DNA of 64,000 bases from Sipunculus nudus (Eukaryota > Annelida > Sipuncula > Golfingiida > Sipunculidae), in contig CM049314.1 of NCBI GenBank assembly GCA_026874595.1, positions 634,318-698,317 on the forward strand, read 5' to 3'. Below, one piece after another: positions 22,640-32,207 of the stretch; position 1 is the first letter of the stretch; every line of letters begins with the position of its first letter. The notes below the pieces were generated by a model that was given only the letters and a program-made list of their open reading frames with translations, searched no databases and was not told the origin of the DNA. A program made the translations under genes and the position numbers.

Positions 22640-25048
22640 GGTAAGTGCCGTAAGCGGAAGAAGGAGAGAGCGTAGGAAATAGTGATGGCTTACGGAAAAG
22701 AGCTTAGCAGCCACAAGGAATTGATGTCCAATCTTTCGGGATTACATGACATATTTACACTTATTTCACGATGAGGGGTCGCCTGCGTGCGCAAGTTCAG
22801 CCTTTAAAGAGCAAAGTTGTACATCATAAGCCCACGTGCTCACGACATTGTACAAGATTTGAGAGAAAGGTACTGAGCCCCCCGCTTACGGGAGCAAGAA
22901 ATGGAAAAAAAAAACAAAGACAGACAAGAACTGTGTAATATAATGTTTCACATTACTCCAGTAATTAAACTATGCTTTATATGCATATTTATATTTCAAA
23001 CCACTTTAAAGTAAGTATATCATCAACCTTTAAGTTATACTAACAGTAATTTGAATGCAAGTCATTTTGGCAGCTGTGAAAAAAAGTGTTCATGATAGAC
23101 AAGGCATTTACAAGTCCCGATGTTGGTCTGTCACAGCACAAAAACTGATGCATAATTCACTTTAAATATACACCTTTATTGACAGGTTCATCATTACAAG
23201 TTTGTGAACCAGTTTACTTATATGACTGAGTGTATAATGCGAATTTCAGTGCTGTCTGATGTACATGGTACACTTGGTTCTGCTCAGAATGTAATATCTA
23301 CCCTAGACACATATACCTGTTATAAGTCATTTTCATCGATATAGAGGTTCTAGACTGTGAGAGAAACAAATTGCTAAACTTTTTTTTATGAAATTTTGTA
23401 TTAAAAAACTTTCATTAATAAAAAAAAGAGCACACGTAGCAGCAATTCGTGCCGGAAGAACTTTATGAACAGACTTCTAGCGGGTTTTCGTAGCACTGAT
23501 CAAAAACCTTGTTCATGACGAGTTTTTGATCAGCCAAATGGAGAGCATGACTAAGGTAAGATAAAGATAATTATAAAAGTCAGTAAATGGCACATACGTG
23601 TGGATGATTATACATAGACATATATATTTGTTGTATGCCAATGCACCCTCCATTGAAAAACTTCTAATGTCGCAAATCGCTTTTAATTTTGTGTCGAAAG
23701 TACCTCGATTTACATGTCGCGGGCTGCAGCTCAGAATGTTCTTCCGTGCTGGAGGTTGAAATTTTTTTACGCCTCGTGCTTGAAGGTTCAGTGGAAGAAA
23801 ACTGTCGGAGCTACGAGAGAAGAAGTACTGATACCCATACGAGGTAAATAAGATGTGCCGCACACACGTATATATCACCCACCATGAATAGTGACATAAA
23901 TAACAAAACGTGTCGTGAAGAGATATGCACAAAAAAATTAACACGATCTGGCAAGTATGAACAAGGAAGATTAAGGGAGATGCTTGACCGATCCTTGCAG
24001 AAAAACATGCAACTGAAAAAAAGAAGACAAAAAGATAAGATCCTTAAACAATAAATGCTCCCCATAACACAACATACATACGCTGCAAGACCATAACAAT
24101 GAGAAAAGTGTTATGGCGGTGTGTGATAAAACAAAGAAACGCAAGAAGGAACATAACTGACAAAGAACGAAAACTATGAAAATGCACTCTAGAAAAAATA
24201 TGGAAAAAAACAGGGGGTTTCTTACGGCTGTTTGAAGCACTGGAGGAAAGCCTTCTGTTCTTGACGAAGTCTTGATAAGCCGAATGGAGAGCGTGAGAAC
24301 GAGATCTGGGTACTGGGCATTTACTTGACGCTTTAACTAAAGGGGGAAGCTCAAAGACTTCTACCGTAACAATAAACGGGACACGGTTTGTCTTTGGAAG
24401 ATGATATGGAGTGAACATAGTTACAAGATACTGCAACAAGTCTTGTTACAAGCACGGGAGGAAACATCCGTTACCGCAGTTATCACTGCGTACATTTTTT
24501 TCATACAGGGATCTAGACAATACATTCAAACTCTCAGCTCCCACAGGTCTAATGACAGCGACCGTTGAGCAATTGACAGATTGTAGATTCATATTGAAAA
24601 GGTTCTTTGAGAGTTCTGAAGGGGTCTGAAATATAACCCTTACAGAGAACAATACGCCTGTTAATCCAGGCAAAGGTAGTTGCCACAACTGATCATAGCC
24701 AGAGTGATTAAACGAATAACCAGGGCTATAAATGGAGTCGCGGAATACAACAGTAGGAAAGTTCAAATGCATTATATCCCGGCTGTCCTAACCGGTTCGT
24801 TAAAGAAGAAAAACATATGAAGGACAATTTAAATGCCCGATTATTTTATCAGAGAGTGCTATTGCATAATCACAACTTGGTAAGAGAAATGTGATCGTAA
24901 ACAAAAGACCTTCAGAGAAGAATAGAAAACATGCTACAGAGCCAGCGGGAATAGTAAGAAAGAAAAGCAGGCACGCACACAAGAGAAGCAAGGAGACGAC
25001 AGCGGCACGTCTGCATAATACAGAGGATGATGGAATCTGAAATTCGTG
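22640..25048. other. Low-repeat sequence with diverged modules, no recognised gene
   Basis: ORFs of 70-140 codons on the minus strand near 23.5-24.4 kb are rich in Phe, Leu, Cys and Ser and show no family motif; they read as the complement of A-rich DNA. Modules at 23,430-23,560 and 24,225-24,310 resemble each other and 21,730-21,800. A block at 23,637-23,720 (TTGAAAAACT, AATGTC, GAAAGTAC) resembles 30,637-30,715. Confidence 0.5.
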
Positions 25049-25186
25049 ATGTTCAAGGAATATGAGGCAATCTTGGAAAAGCATCATTGGGTAAAGGAAA
25101 TCAAAACTTTCACCGCAGAGTGGTTCTTTCTTCAAGGAGCTGAGGGACATACAGGCAGAGGCAACGTCTATTCATCACTAAAATGA
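25049..25186 (+). CDS. Small ORF of unknown function, 45 codons
   Basis: An ATG-initiated frame whose product is balanced in composition and contains the segment EYEAILEKHHWVKEIKTF. Its codon use looks less biased by A/T runs than neighbouring ORFs. I do not recognise a family and it may be a single exon or a chance ORF. It lies just before the module at 25,209 that is shared with 21,497. Confidence 0.2.
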   Translation: MFKEYEAILEKHHWVKEIKTFTAEWFFLQGAEGHTGRGNVYSSLK

Positions 25187-25324
25187 AAATGGAAGGGAGA
25201 AAGAAAACAACAACAGCAACGACTATGTCACCGATTCTCTTACATGGAGTATAAGTGAACATCATGGGGATTTTCAAAACCCCTCACGGGGAAAATCAGC
25301 TGCACTGCCCTGAAAGGGACAGAT

Positions 25325-25525
25325 GCGTACGGAGGAGACAGACGAAAGCAATATGGAAGGAGGCTCGGGGATGGGCAGTGTACAGGCTGTGAGACACTTT
25401 GAAGCGGACTTAAAGGGCAATACAGTTCTCCACAAGAAATTAAGAGTCTATGTTCAGGAAAATGTGACACGATTGAAGAAAGAGAGGAAAGTCCGACAAG
25501 GGTGGCTTGATCAATCTGGATGAAG
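25325..25525 (+). pseudogene. Module with ATGGAAG start, first of three diverged copies
   Basis: The text GGAGACAGAC then AATATGGAAG, GGGCAGTGTACAGGCTGTGA is matched in order at 26,120-26,200 (GGAGACAGACGG, AAAATGGAAAG, ACTGTGCAGGCTGTGA) and 30,865-30,935 (GAAGACAGACTG, GAAATGGAAG, ATGTCCAGGCTGCGAGA). Here the frame is open to 25,523 and gives a Lys/Arg-rich tail. The three copies do not preserve a common reading frame, so a repeated non-coding or pseudogene module is the better reading. Confidence 0.4.
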
Positions 25526-25862
25526 AATCTGCAGACACCAAGTGTGACACATGTGACATTGAAGGAATGCATAAATAATACTAATGGTTGACACTTAGTG
25601 TTTGAGTTTGTCATAAACGGTAATATACTGGCCTCGTCGGGGGCATCCAAAGGTAACTGCGTTACACATAGTTTGTAGGTATTATAACACAACGTAGGTG
25701 ACTTGTCAAGTGACATATGGATATGAATTTATATTTCACATGGGCAAACTGAGACCGAAGGCATCAGTGAGTTCAAAGTAGGGAGAGCCATGTCCTATCT
25801 CATCGTACAAATTCAAACAACGAGCAGGTTTTATATATTTCAGTCCGGTAATTGATAGACAA

Positions 25863-26110
25863 TCACCGTTTCACAGGAGAGGCCAAAGGATAGATATAAC
25901 ATAACGCCTGTCAATCATAAGTGTAGGAAAAAGACTCTCACTCTGCCAGTCACAAGGCATGGCTGGTGCAAACTTATAACGTATTTGAAAACCACTGTTT
26001 CACAAAAGAGACCAAAGGATTTGAATAACAGTAGGCCTGTCGATACCAGATGTAGGAAAAAGATTCTCTATCTGCCAGTCACAATGCATGACTGCTGCAA
26101 ACTTATAACG
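25863..26110 (+). repeat. 129-bp tandem duplication, 2 units
   Basis: The blocks at about 25,863-25,981 and 25,992-26,110 share TTTCACA..AGAG.CCAAAGGAT, TGTAGGAAAAAGA, TCTGCCAGTCACAA and GCAAACTTATAACG in order, with an offset of 129 bp and moderate divergence. Confidence 0.9.
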
Positions 26111-26119
26111 AAAAAGACG

Positions 26120-27007
26120 GCAAACGAACAGAGGAGACAGACGGAACCAAAATGGAAAGTGGCACTGGTGGTGCACACTGTGCAGGCTGTGATGGACCTC
26201 GAAGAAAACTTTGGTGTCTGTGCAGGCTATCAACAAGAAGGCAGGACTCTACCACTGGACAGTGCTTGTCGTTCAACATTGTGGTACCGATATCTTTGTC
26301 AAGTCCAAACCAGACGATGGGTTGCCCCTGCCGCTACAGTGGATGGCCTTTGCGCGTGTACTTTTTCAAAAATGGACAGTTACCCCCGGCCATATTTGCA
26401 CCGACAAAAATGAAGAGAAACTAGAGAAACAGAGAGAAACTAGAGAACCATCTCTGTGTCCAGCCTGGAAAACGAGCGATGTTCGTTCGGCGTTGAAAAA
26501 CTGCGCATGTGTCACGTTCGATTACACATCATCACGTCTCTGAACTTAGATAATCATGTACAGCCATCGAAAACAAAACAGAAAGTGGCAAAAGAAAAAC
26601 GGTATGTGGAAAAACTTTACCGGGAGGAGGTGGGAAATCTGAAAAAAAAAGCAGGAGGCAGGGGGACAACCCATGTATACAAGGATATGGGGGTCGCCGA
26701 ATGTGTCAAGAAAAATGTGACGTCATTGAATAAAGCCTGCCTTTGACGGTGGCGTTCCCTTCTGTGGAACAAGCGTCTAAAAAAGAACAGGGGAAAAAAC
26801 CGTCAGCCCGTGAGACTTTTTTTCTGTATGTCAAAAGCATTGTGCAATTACCACACAAGATGCGAGACTCTACCACTCGACTGGTCATGCATTCGGAGCA
26901 GCAGAATAGGAAAAAAAGGGGATCAGCCAAATCAATGACAAACAAGCAGGCACAAGTGACAGGCAAAAAAGAAGAAGGAGCAACACGAATAAGTCAAACG
27001 GAAAAGG
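26120..27007 (+). other. Overlapping ORFs of unknown meaning
   Basis: Three plus-strand frames of 90-142 codons overlap at 25,985-26,543, and two more of 96-99 codons occur at 26,456-26,746 and 26,743-27,042. The later frames give Lys/Glu-rich products (for example GNLKKKAGGRGTTHVYKDMG). None carries a domain I can name, and the frame changes every 200-300 bp. Either decayed exons joined by unrecognised introns or chance ORFs in A-rich DNA would explain them. Confidence 0.35.
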
Positions 27008-27172
27008 ATGATGATGTCACCGCCAAACATGCAGCACCCTAACAACGAAACGTATCTGAAACGTAAAAAGTTCGCAGTTGGATCTCGGATGCTGGCTCGC
27101 GGTTCGCATGGTGCCGTTTACTGGATAGGATGTGCAAAAACAAGATGTGCAAGAGAAAAAAATGTGCGGTAA
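27008..27172 (+). pseudogene. Possible protein-kinase glycine-loop exon
   Basis: Three consecutive ATG codons open a 54-codon frame. Residues about 30-42 read VGSRMLARGSHGAVYW, which resembles the nucleotide-binding loop of eukaryotic protein kinases (hydrophobic-G-x-G-x-x-G-x-V-Y) with the first loop Gly replaced by Ala. The frame ends at a strong donor-like GTGCG then GTAAGTA at 27,168/27,169. About 70 bp further on, at 27,214-27,250, a separate frame reads GAEIGVKKVFV, which resembles the VAVKK strand bearing the catalytic lysine, but no acceptor joins the two. No HRD or DFG motif was found. A single short motif can match by chance. Confidence 0.35.
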
Positions 27173-27312
27173 GTAAAAGGGGTACGACCGGTTACACCCT
27201 AACCTGCTACACATATGGGTGCTGAAATTGGGGTGAAGAAAGTGTTCGTAATGTTGAGGTGTCGCTATTGTTTCGTGAAAACTTGTTTTTTGATCCGCAT
27301 AAAGCTTCGATC

Positions 27313-27579
27313 ATGTTGAGCGGGGAAAACGCACATAGTAAGCACACATTCGGCATTATTGCGCCACGTGAATCATTTTTGGCACTGTTTCAGTTTAGGC
27401 ACAACAAAGTTGTGGTAAGCCATAGTTTGTTCCGTTTTTTTTCGTCTAAGCCCCTGTGTGTGCGTAGCGGAAAAAGTTCAGGTGTACCGCGCAAATCAGA
27501 GTTCGACATGTTCCACCTCACTTTTCCGTTCCTCCGGATCGTGTTGTGGAGGTTATGCCCCACAGGACGGCAAACATAA
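27313..27579 (+). CDS. Unrecognised ORF, 88 codons
   Basis: An ATG-initiated frame with mixed composition ends at TAA. The product has a basic centre and a hydrophobic C-terminal third ([14 protein letters not shown]). Codons include many non-A/T third positions, unlike chance ORFs in the AT-rich surroundings. No family motif is recognised. It follows the possible kinase fragment by 140 bp in a different frame, and what links them, if anything, is unknown. Confidence 0.3.
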   Translation: MLSGENAHSKHTFGIIAPRESFLALFQFRHNKVVVSHSLFRFFSSKPLCVRSGKSSGVPRKSEFDMFHLTFPFLRIVLWRLCPTGRQT

Positions 27580-28007
27580 CATGCGGGTCAATGGGCTCAC
27601 CCATGCCCTATGTCAAATATACAGAATTTAAAGAATTACTAAATTATGACCCTGCAGGTATTATTATGAGATATTGGTATTGTTATGAGATAAGGCTAAA
27701 GTGAGGAGAATAACATTCCTTCTCATCTGAATTTACCTCTTAACAATGATGGCTTCAATTTGATTTAGGCAAATGCAAATGATACTACTTTTAAGCATGA
27801 GTGGGGGCGAAGAAAAAGCAACCGCATATCCTGAAAGTGGGACTTTGCTTGTCAAAGGAAGGAAGGGACAGAATTTAAAATCACTTTCTACAAGAAAAAA
27901 TGTATTTTGGCAGACATTGTTCTGTGGGGTCGTTATGGGCGTTTGAAGATGTGAAAAAGGTCGTAAAACTTTCTGCGCTATGGAAATGAACCCAGGCCTC
28001 CTGTAGA

Positions 28008-28208
28008 ATGGGCTTCTTGCTTGTGTTAATGTTTGGGATGGAAGACAAGGAGAATGCCTCCGCAGCAGGACTAGTCGATCAGTTAATCTCGGAACTTATG
28101 GAGGAGGGATACGAAAGGGCAGCCGTCGTAAAGGCACTCGCTATCGCACAGAACAACATCAGATTAGCCAGGGACATTTTACGGGAATTTGGTCATAAAA
28201 ACGCGTAA
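28008..28208 (+). CDS. Cbl-type C-terminal UBA domain (terminal exon)
   Basis: Residues about 25-62 of this frame form a ubiquitin-associated domain closest to that at the C-terminus of Cbl E3 ubiquitin ligases. The hallmark is VKALAIAQNNIRLARDILRE, matching the KALxIAQNNIxxAxxILREF signature of metazoan Cbl, preceded by LISELMEEGY, which matches helix 1 and the xGY loop. The frame ends with TAA six residues after the domain, as in Cbl, where the UBA is C-terminal. The real exon start is uncertain: AG sites at 28,005-28,006 and about 28,042-28,043, the latter after a T-rich tract, are candidates, so the first residues may be intronic. No tyrosine-kinase-binding or RING domain of Cbl was found in the window. 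It may be the last exon of a gene extending through unrecognised exons, or a detached fragment. UBA domains bind ubiquitin or dimerise; the role here is inferred from the family only. Confidence 0.7.
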   Translation: MGFLLVLMFGMEDKENASAAGLVDQLISELMEEGYERAAVVKALAIAQNNIRLARDILREFGHKNA

Positions 28209-28446
28209 TATTTCCTTGTCCAGGAATGTTAGGCCATGGTTTAAAGTTATTTTCTTACAGCTATCACTTGCACAAAAAAATTTAGGAAAATATTTAACTG
28301 GTATGAGTGAGATAGGTGGTCATGATGTGGTGACTGCCGTGCATTTCTGAGCATTAAAGTAATCAGAATTTCACATCTTCAGTGTAAACAGATCACTTGT
28401 GCTGTCACCATGAGAGACGTTACTTCAGTATTCCCGGGCAACAAGG

Positions 28447-28456
28447 CAAATAAACC
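28447..28456 (+). promoter_or_regulatory. Possible polyadenylation signal after the UBA exon
   Basis: AATAAA at 28,449-28,454 lies about 240 bp after the stop of the UBA frame; a weaker ATTAAA is near 28,353. Consistent with a 3' untranslated region of normal length but not proof. Confidence 0.35.
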
Positions 28457-28609
28457 AATCAATTGCTTGCTTGAATAATTATGCTTGCTCAAGACGGTCA
28501 AATCAGCACGGTTGTATGACTGATTTGTCTTGTGAAGCTGCTCAGTATGTATTGAATTTACCCTTGATCACATAAATGCTCATTGCCCTCCTTCCTCTCT
28601 TATTTCCAG

Positions 28610-28661
28610 GAAAAAAGGGCATGCGGAGGCAACAACCTGTCAGAACAGAGATCAAGATGCG
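28610..28661 (+). other. Exon-like interval with strong splice sites
   Basis: A pyrimidine-rich acceptor (CCTTCCTCTCTTATTTCCAG) and a near-consensus donor (ATGCG then GTAAGTAA) bracket 52 bp. The donor context resembles the one after the possible kinase frame (GTGCG then GTAAGTA). It is too short to assign a product. If used, it would lie downstream of the UBA stop codon and so belong to a different transcript. Confidence 0.35.
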
Positions 28662-28689
28662 GTAAGTAATAATGCTATGACGCATACGG

Positions 28690-28690
<1 letters not shown>

Positions 28691-28725
<35 letters not shown>

Positions 28726-28884
28726 TGAAATATACGGAAATCAAGTTAGTTAAGACATTTTACTACTGCGCAGTTTCGTACAGCGTGTTGCTGCACTAAT
28801 CGGGTAAGGCTGACAGCAGCAACACGCTGTACGAAACTGCCCAGTAGTAAAATGTCTTAACTAACTTGATTTCCGTATATTTCA

Positions 28885-28926
<42 letters not shown>
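28691..28926. mobile_element. Snapback inverted repeat 1, flanked by (TA)n
   Basis: Arms 28,721-28,794 and 28,816-28,889 are reverse complements over 74 bp with about one mismatch, separated by a 21-bp loop. (TA)n tracts of about 30-38 bp continue the symmetry outwards. The near-perfect pairing implies a recent origin or ongoing gene conversion. Consistent with a foldback or MITE-type element inserted in TA-rich DNA; no coding capacity. Confidence 0.85.
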
Positions 28927-28927
<1 letters not shown>

Positions 28928-29195
28928 CTCTGAAGAAAAACAACACTGTTAATTCACAACAGACTGTTTCACGGGATGCGACCCGATCATCAGGTGAATG
29001 TGATTAGAATGAAGCTAACGTCGTGGTTTGAAAAGCCGAGACTTTACGAGATTACGAGATTATGCTTTGTGCGATTCGGGTCGGGGGGGGGGCATGTGAG
29101 TTAGCTTCATTCTAACCACATTCACCTGATGATCGGGTCGCATCCCGTGAAACAGTCTGTTGTGAATTAACAGTGTTGTTTTTCTTCAGAGTTAT
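28926..29195. mobile_element. Snapback inverted repeat 2
   Basis: Arms 28,926-29,019 and 29,100-29,195 pair over about 95 bp with one visible mismatch, around an 80-bp loop that includes a run of ten G. The arm contains CACGGGATGCGACCCGATCA. It starts where the (TA)n of the first snapback ends, so the two elements are adjacent and share the TA tract. A second, independent arm sequence makes an assembly fold-back artefact less likely, though not excluded. Confidence 0.85.
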
Positions 29196-29253
29196 ACCGC
29201 TCTGGCCTAGCTTGTAGGCCATAGAGCACTTTACATCGGAGGGTAACGCTACC

Positions 29254-29256
<3 letters not shown>

Positions 29257-29297
<41 letters not shown>
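29257..29297. repeat. (TA)n microsatellite
   Basis: Uninterrupted TA dinucleotides. Other TA tracts in the window lie at about 30,586-30,624, 31,460-31,506, 33,185-33,264, 33,884-33,913, 34,986-35,036, 37,297-37,328 and 37,537-37,572. Confidence 0.95.
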
Positions 29298-29300
<3 letters not shown>

Positions 29301-29686
29301 TAACTTGAAGGAAAAGAACATTGGACATGGTACGTGAGATGAAAGCAAGTAACAGGCATGAAGGAACGCTTCCTTTAACGAGGTAAGTAAGATGTACGGT
29401 ACACAACATTCATATGGGATCAGATACGTGGAAGGTCTCTAAGATAGGGAGTTTTAGTTTATGTCACATGTTGGTCCCTCCGTTTAACACACAGAGCACA
29501 ACTGGCTTTGGCCTGTACCGATGTCTTGTCCGTAGTTATTAAGGATCGAATTAAACACATGCCATTTGTCCGACCGGCGGTGTTTCGGACCTGTTGGGCA
29601 CAGAAAGTACATGATGTATTGCTTTTGGTAAAAGAATATTTCTCGTTGCACGTAAGAGGATCGTGTTGTGACCCCTGAGCCTTTCT

Positions 29687-29741
29687 TAAGCACTGCAGTA
29701 CGCCGCAGTGCTAAACACAATCACCGCGGCACTGCAGTGCT
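29687..29741. repeat. GCACTGCAGT inverted repeat
   Basis: AGCACTGCAGTACGCCGC faces CGCGGCACTGCAGTGCT about 20 bp later, giving a GC-rich stem in otherwise AT-rich DNA. It may mark the end of a small mobile element together with the hairpin at 29,898-29,971. Confidence 0.6.
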
Positions 29742-30061
29742 CAACAGAGGGACAGGGTCGGGCTGCTTCAAAAAAATTCCATGTGCATATTTCTCCGGGT
29801 ATGACAGGGAAATTTATGGACTTTCGATATTGGCAAAATTCAATTTTAAGAGCTCAGTTAGGCTTTTATAGGACAGCGGTACATCAGCGTTTGCGGGCCT
29901 GTCGTAGTCGGCGTCATGAATGGAAGCGTGTGAAAGAATGCTTCCATTCACGACTTCGACGATTACAGGCTTCCAGGTACGCCGGCCGTGAACGCGGGAC
30001 GACTGAAGCTTGTAAATGTAGATGGATGTTACATGCGAATAACGGTTACTTCGTTAAATAG
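29708..30061 (+). other. 117-codon basic ORF overlapping a hairpin, probably not a gene
   Basis: The frame starts at a non-ATG codon and its Arg-rich middle (HEWKRVKECFHSRLRRL) comes from an imperfect 31-bp inverted repeat: GTCATGAATGGAAGC at about 29,912 pairs with GCTTCCATTCACGAC at about 29,940. Part of the same sequence (29,795-29,940) is duplicated in diverged form at 30,190-30,345 without keeping the frame. That argues for an element-derived structure, not a protein. Confidence 0.4.
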
Positions 30062-30189
30062 TTTGAAAATAAGTTGTATTTTTCAATGAAAACCTGAACT
30101 TTGTGTGCACAACTAGTAGGGGCAGGTTGCCGCGGTCTAATCCTAACAGCTGGCGCTCAGATAATACTAAACATGCATGCCATGTGTAT

Positions 30190-30345
30190 ATTTTCCTGCG
30201 CATGAGACGGAATATCTAAAGACTGTGGGGATTGGCCCAATATTAACATCTCGAACAGGCCTTTCAGGGAACAGCGATAAAACAGCGTTTGGATGTGTGC
30301 ATTAATTGGGGTCGTGAATGCTGAAAAGCATTATGATGACCAGAA
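30190..30345 (+). repeat. Diverged copy of 29,795-29,940
   Basis: Shared ordered phrases include CAT.TGTATATTT.C, GACTGTGGG or GACTTTCGATATTGGC, AGC..T.AGGC.TTT, GACAGCG, AACAGCGTTTG and GTCGTGAATG, with about a 395-bp offset. Confidence 0.6.
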
Positions 30346-30578
30346 ACATCGATCCGCCATATATATATATATAATAACGCCATATATAATACTATATATA
30401 ATAACCAAAGCTAATAACTTTGTTACATCATCCTCAGTGAGGGCGAGGTTTTCAAAACCTACGGACATCTTGAATGTTGACCACTAAGAGCTACGGGGCA
30501 CCAACGTTTTCGCGTGATGCCCAAGCATAAAAATGTCAAATGTAAAGAGGCTACCGAAGCGTGGTTCATTATTCTTAG

Positions 30579-30628
<50 letters not shown>

Positions 30629-30636
30629 ATTTTTGT

Positions 30637-30783
30637 TGTGTGCCGATTACCCCCTCAGTTGAAAAACTGCCAATGTCTCAAGATGCTTTCGATTTCCTGT
30701 GGAAAGTACAGCGAGAGAAGAATTTGCCGTCGTTTTTGAACTCTAATGATTTGGAAGCTGATCCAGTGCGCAGTGACGAGTGA
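30637..30783 (+). pseudogene. Exon-like frame shared with 23.64 kb
   Basis: After a (TA)n tract, the frame gives a product with SQDAFDFLWKVQREKNLPSF, ending at TGA. The nucleotide sequence at 23,637-23,720 is a diverged copy (TTGAAAAACT, AATGTC.CAA, GCTTT..ATTT, GAAAGTAC) in which the frame is broken. No family recognised. The upstream (AT)n and TTTTGTTGTATGCC context is also shared, so the duplicated unit is longer than the frame. Confidence 0.35.
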
Positions 30784-30913
30784 GCCAGGGGAAAACAGAA
30801 AGGTGTTTGCCATCATCGGCAGTACAAAGCTGCACTGCCTATCTCCCAGAGGACCGGATACGAACAGAGAAGACAGACTGAACTGAAATGGAAGTCTGCT
30901 CTGGAGATGGACC

Positions 30914-31180
30914 ATGTCCAGGCTGCGAGACTGCCTGTTTGCAAAACATAAGTGCCAAACACCAAAACGCGAGCGACCAGTTAAAGCGAAGCAACAAGAT
31001 ATTAAGATTATGAAGAAATCAAGCGGTAGGTATAATATTGTCACGGCCAAACAGGCAGGACCTATGTATGGACTTATACGAAAAGCTGCAGCAAACACTA
31101 AAACCATCAAAGGGACACCGTATGCGGTTTTTTCGTCAGGAAACCCGTTGAAAAATCACAGAAACTTATGTAAAAGGTAG
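30914..31180 (+). CDS. Unrecognised Lys-rich ORF, 88 codons
   Basis: The frame gives a basic product with the segment SGRYNIVTAKQAGPMYGLIR, followed by TAG. Composition is protein-like but no domain is recognised. It follows the third copy of the ATGGAAG module at 30,865-30,935 and precedes the tyrosine-recombinase remnant. It might be an upstream exon of the same mobile element, which is a guess from proximity. Confidence 0.3.
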   Translation: MSRLRDCLFAKHKCQTPKRERPVKAKQQDIKIMKKSSGRYNIVTAKQAGPMYGLIRKAAANTKTIKGTPYAVFSSGNPLKNHRNLCKR

Positions 31181-31456
31181 AAAGACAAGACGAGACAAAT
31201 AAAGCTGTCACAATACTGCGACAAACTTTGTTTGTACCATCGGGAAAACATCCACCGATGTAGGTAAAGAGCAGCCGATCAGGTTCGCTGAAGGCGTTTT
31301 ACAGTAACATTTGAAGGCGCCAGATGGAAGAGTGTTTAATTTTCTGGAGACACCTGTAACAAAGCCAAATCCAGACGTTATAGGAAATCTGGCAAGGGTA
31401 TTATATTTTAGAAATCGCAATAAATAATTAAGAACCGTTTTGCAATTATGATCAAA

Positions 31457-31509
<53 letters not shown>

Positions 31510-32181
31510 CATGGGCAAGATGTGCCCGAGGTCACAGGAACTCTTGATCGAGGACTTTAAGAAACATTTACAATCGTTTAGCGGGGTGCACGCAGTGCAG
31601 CCACCGCAAAACAGCACGCTGACCAAGTGGGAAAAATGCTGAAAGACGTTCTGACAGTAAATGACTTTACAGTCACAAAACTGCAGCAGTCGCTGGAATG
31701 CGGGACAATAAAGTTCACACAGGAACACCAGCAGCCAGGCATTTTCCGTAGTTACCTGCACTCGCTGCAGCTCTATACAACATTCCTGATATTTAAAGTC
31801 CAAACTGAAGGCGCTTTAGGATCAGGTTCGATCACCACCGCGACGTTGACGGCCGTATCAAATCTTTTAAAGAATTGGTTAAAATCGACATCAAAACAAA
31901 GTGCCCAGAGGCAGGCAGAGCTCAAGATTGCTGAGCAATCCCTTATACCAAGTACAACTGATTTAGAGAGGTACCTGTCTAGCAGGTATGCGAAGGACAT
32001 TTCGAAGAAGGAAAAGGGCCTGTAATACAAATGAGAAATCACCTCCTAGTTCAATTCCTTATCCACAACGCTCCGCGGCCAGGGCCCCTAATCAATATGT
32101 CGATAAGAGACTACAAGAACGCAAGCATCCACGGCGACCAGAAGGTGATCCTAGTACGTAACCCTTTTTGTAATATTTGAA
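31510..32181 (+). pseudogene. Crypton-like tyrosine recombinase remnant
   Basis: Three same-strand frames follow one another. The first (31,510-31,644) includes ELLIEDFKKHLQSFSG. The second (open from about 31,582 to 32,025) includes KMLKDVLTVNDF and, further on, SLIPSTTDLERYLSS, like the helical core-binding domain of Crypton-type recombinases, where a lysine-rich linker and a P-x-x-x-D/E-hydrophobic helix precede the catalytic domain. The third (32,032-32,181) includes LLVQFLIHNAPRPGPLINM, matching the NAQRPGAV box around the first catalytic arginine of this family, then DYKNASI and VILV. The frame changes twice, and the H-x-x-R and Tyr boxes are not seen, so it is broken or split by introns and probably inactive. 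A (TA)n tract lies directly upstream. Family assignment rests mainly on the NA-RPG box and is good but not certain. Confidence 0.6.
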
Positions 32182-32207
32182 GCAAGTGTCCATTTTAATA
32201 ACCTTAG

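Noticed and set aside
24044-24439. 131-codon minus-strand frame rich in Phe, Leu and Ser
   Set aside because: No domain, no good start context, and composition typical of the complement of A-rich DNA.
25240-25716. 158-codon minus-strand frame
   Set aside because: Overlaps the repeated ATGGAAG module on the other strand. Composition is Ser, Leu and Pro rich without a recognisable motif.
21400-32200. Integrated large DNA virus
   Set aside because: Considered because of kinase- and ubiquitin-related fragments, but no viral structural or replication gene was recognised and the fragments look like host families.
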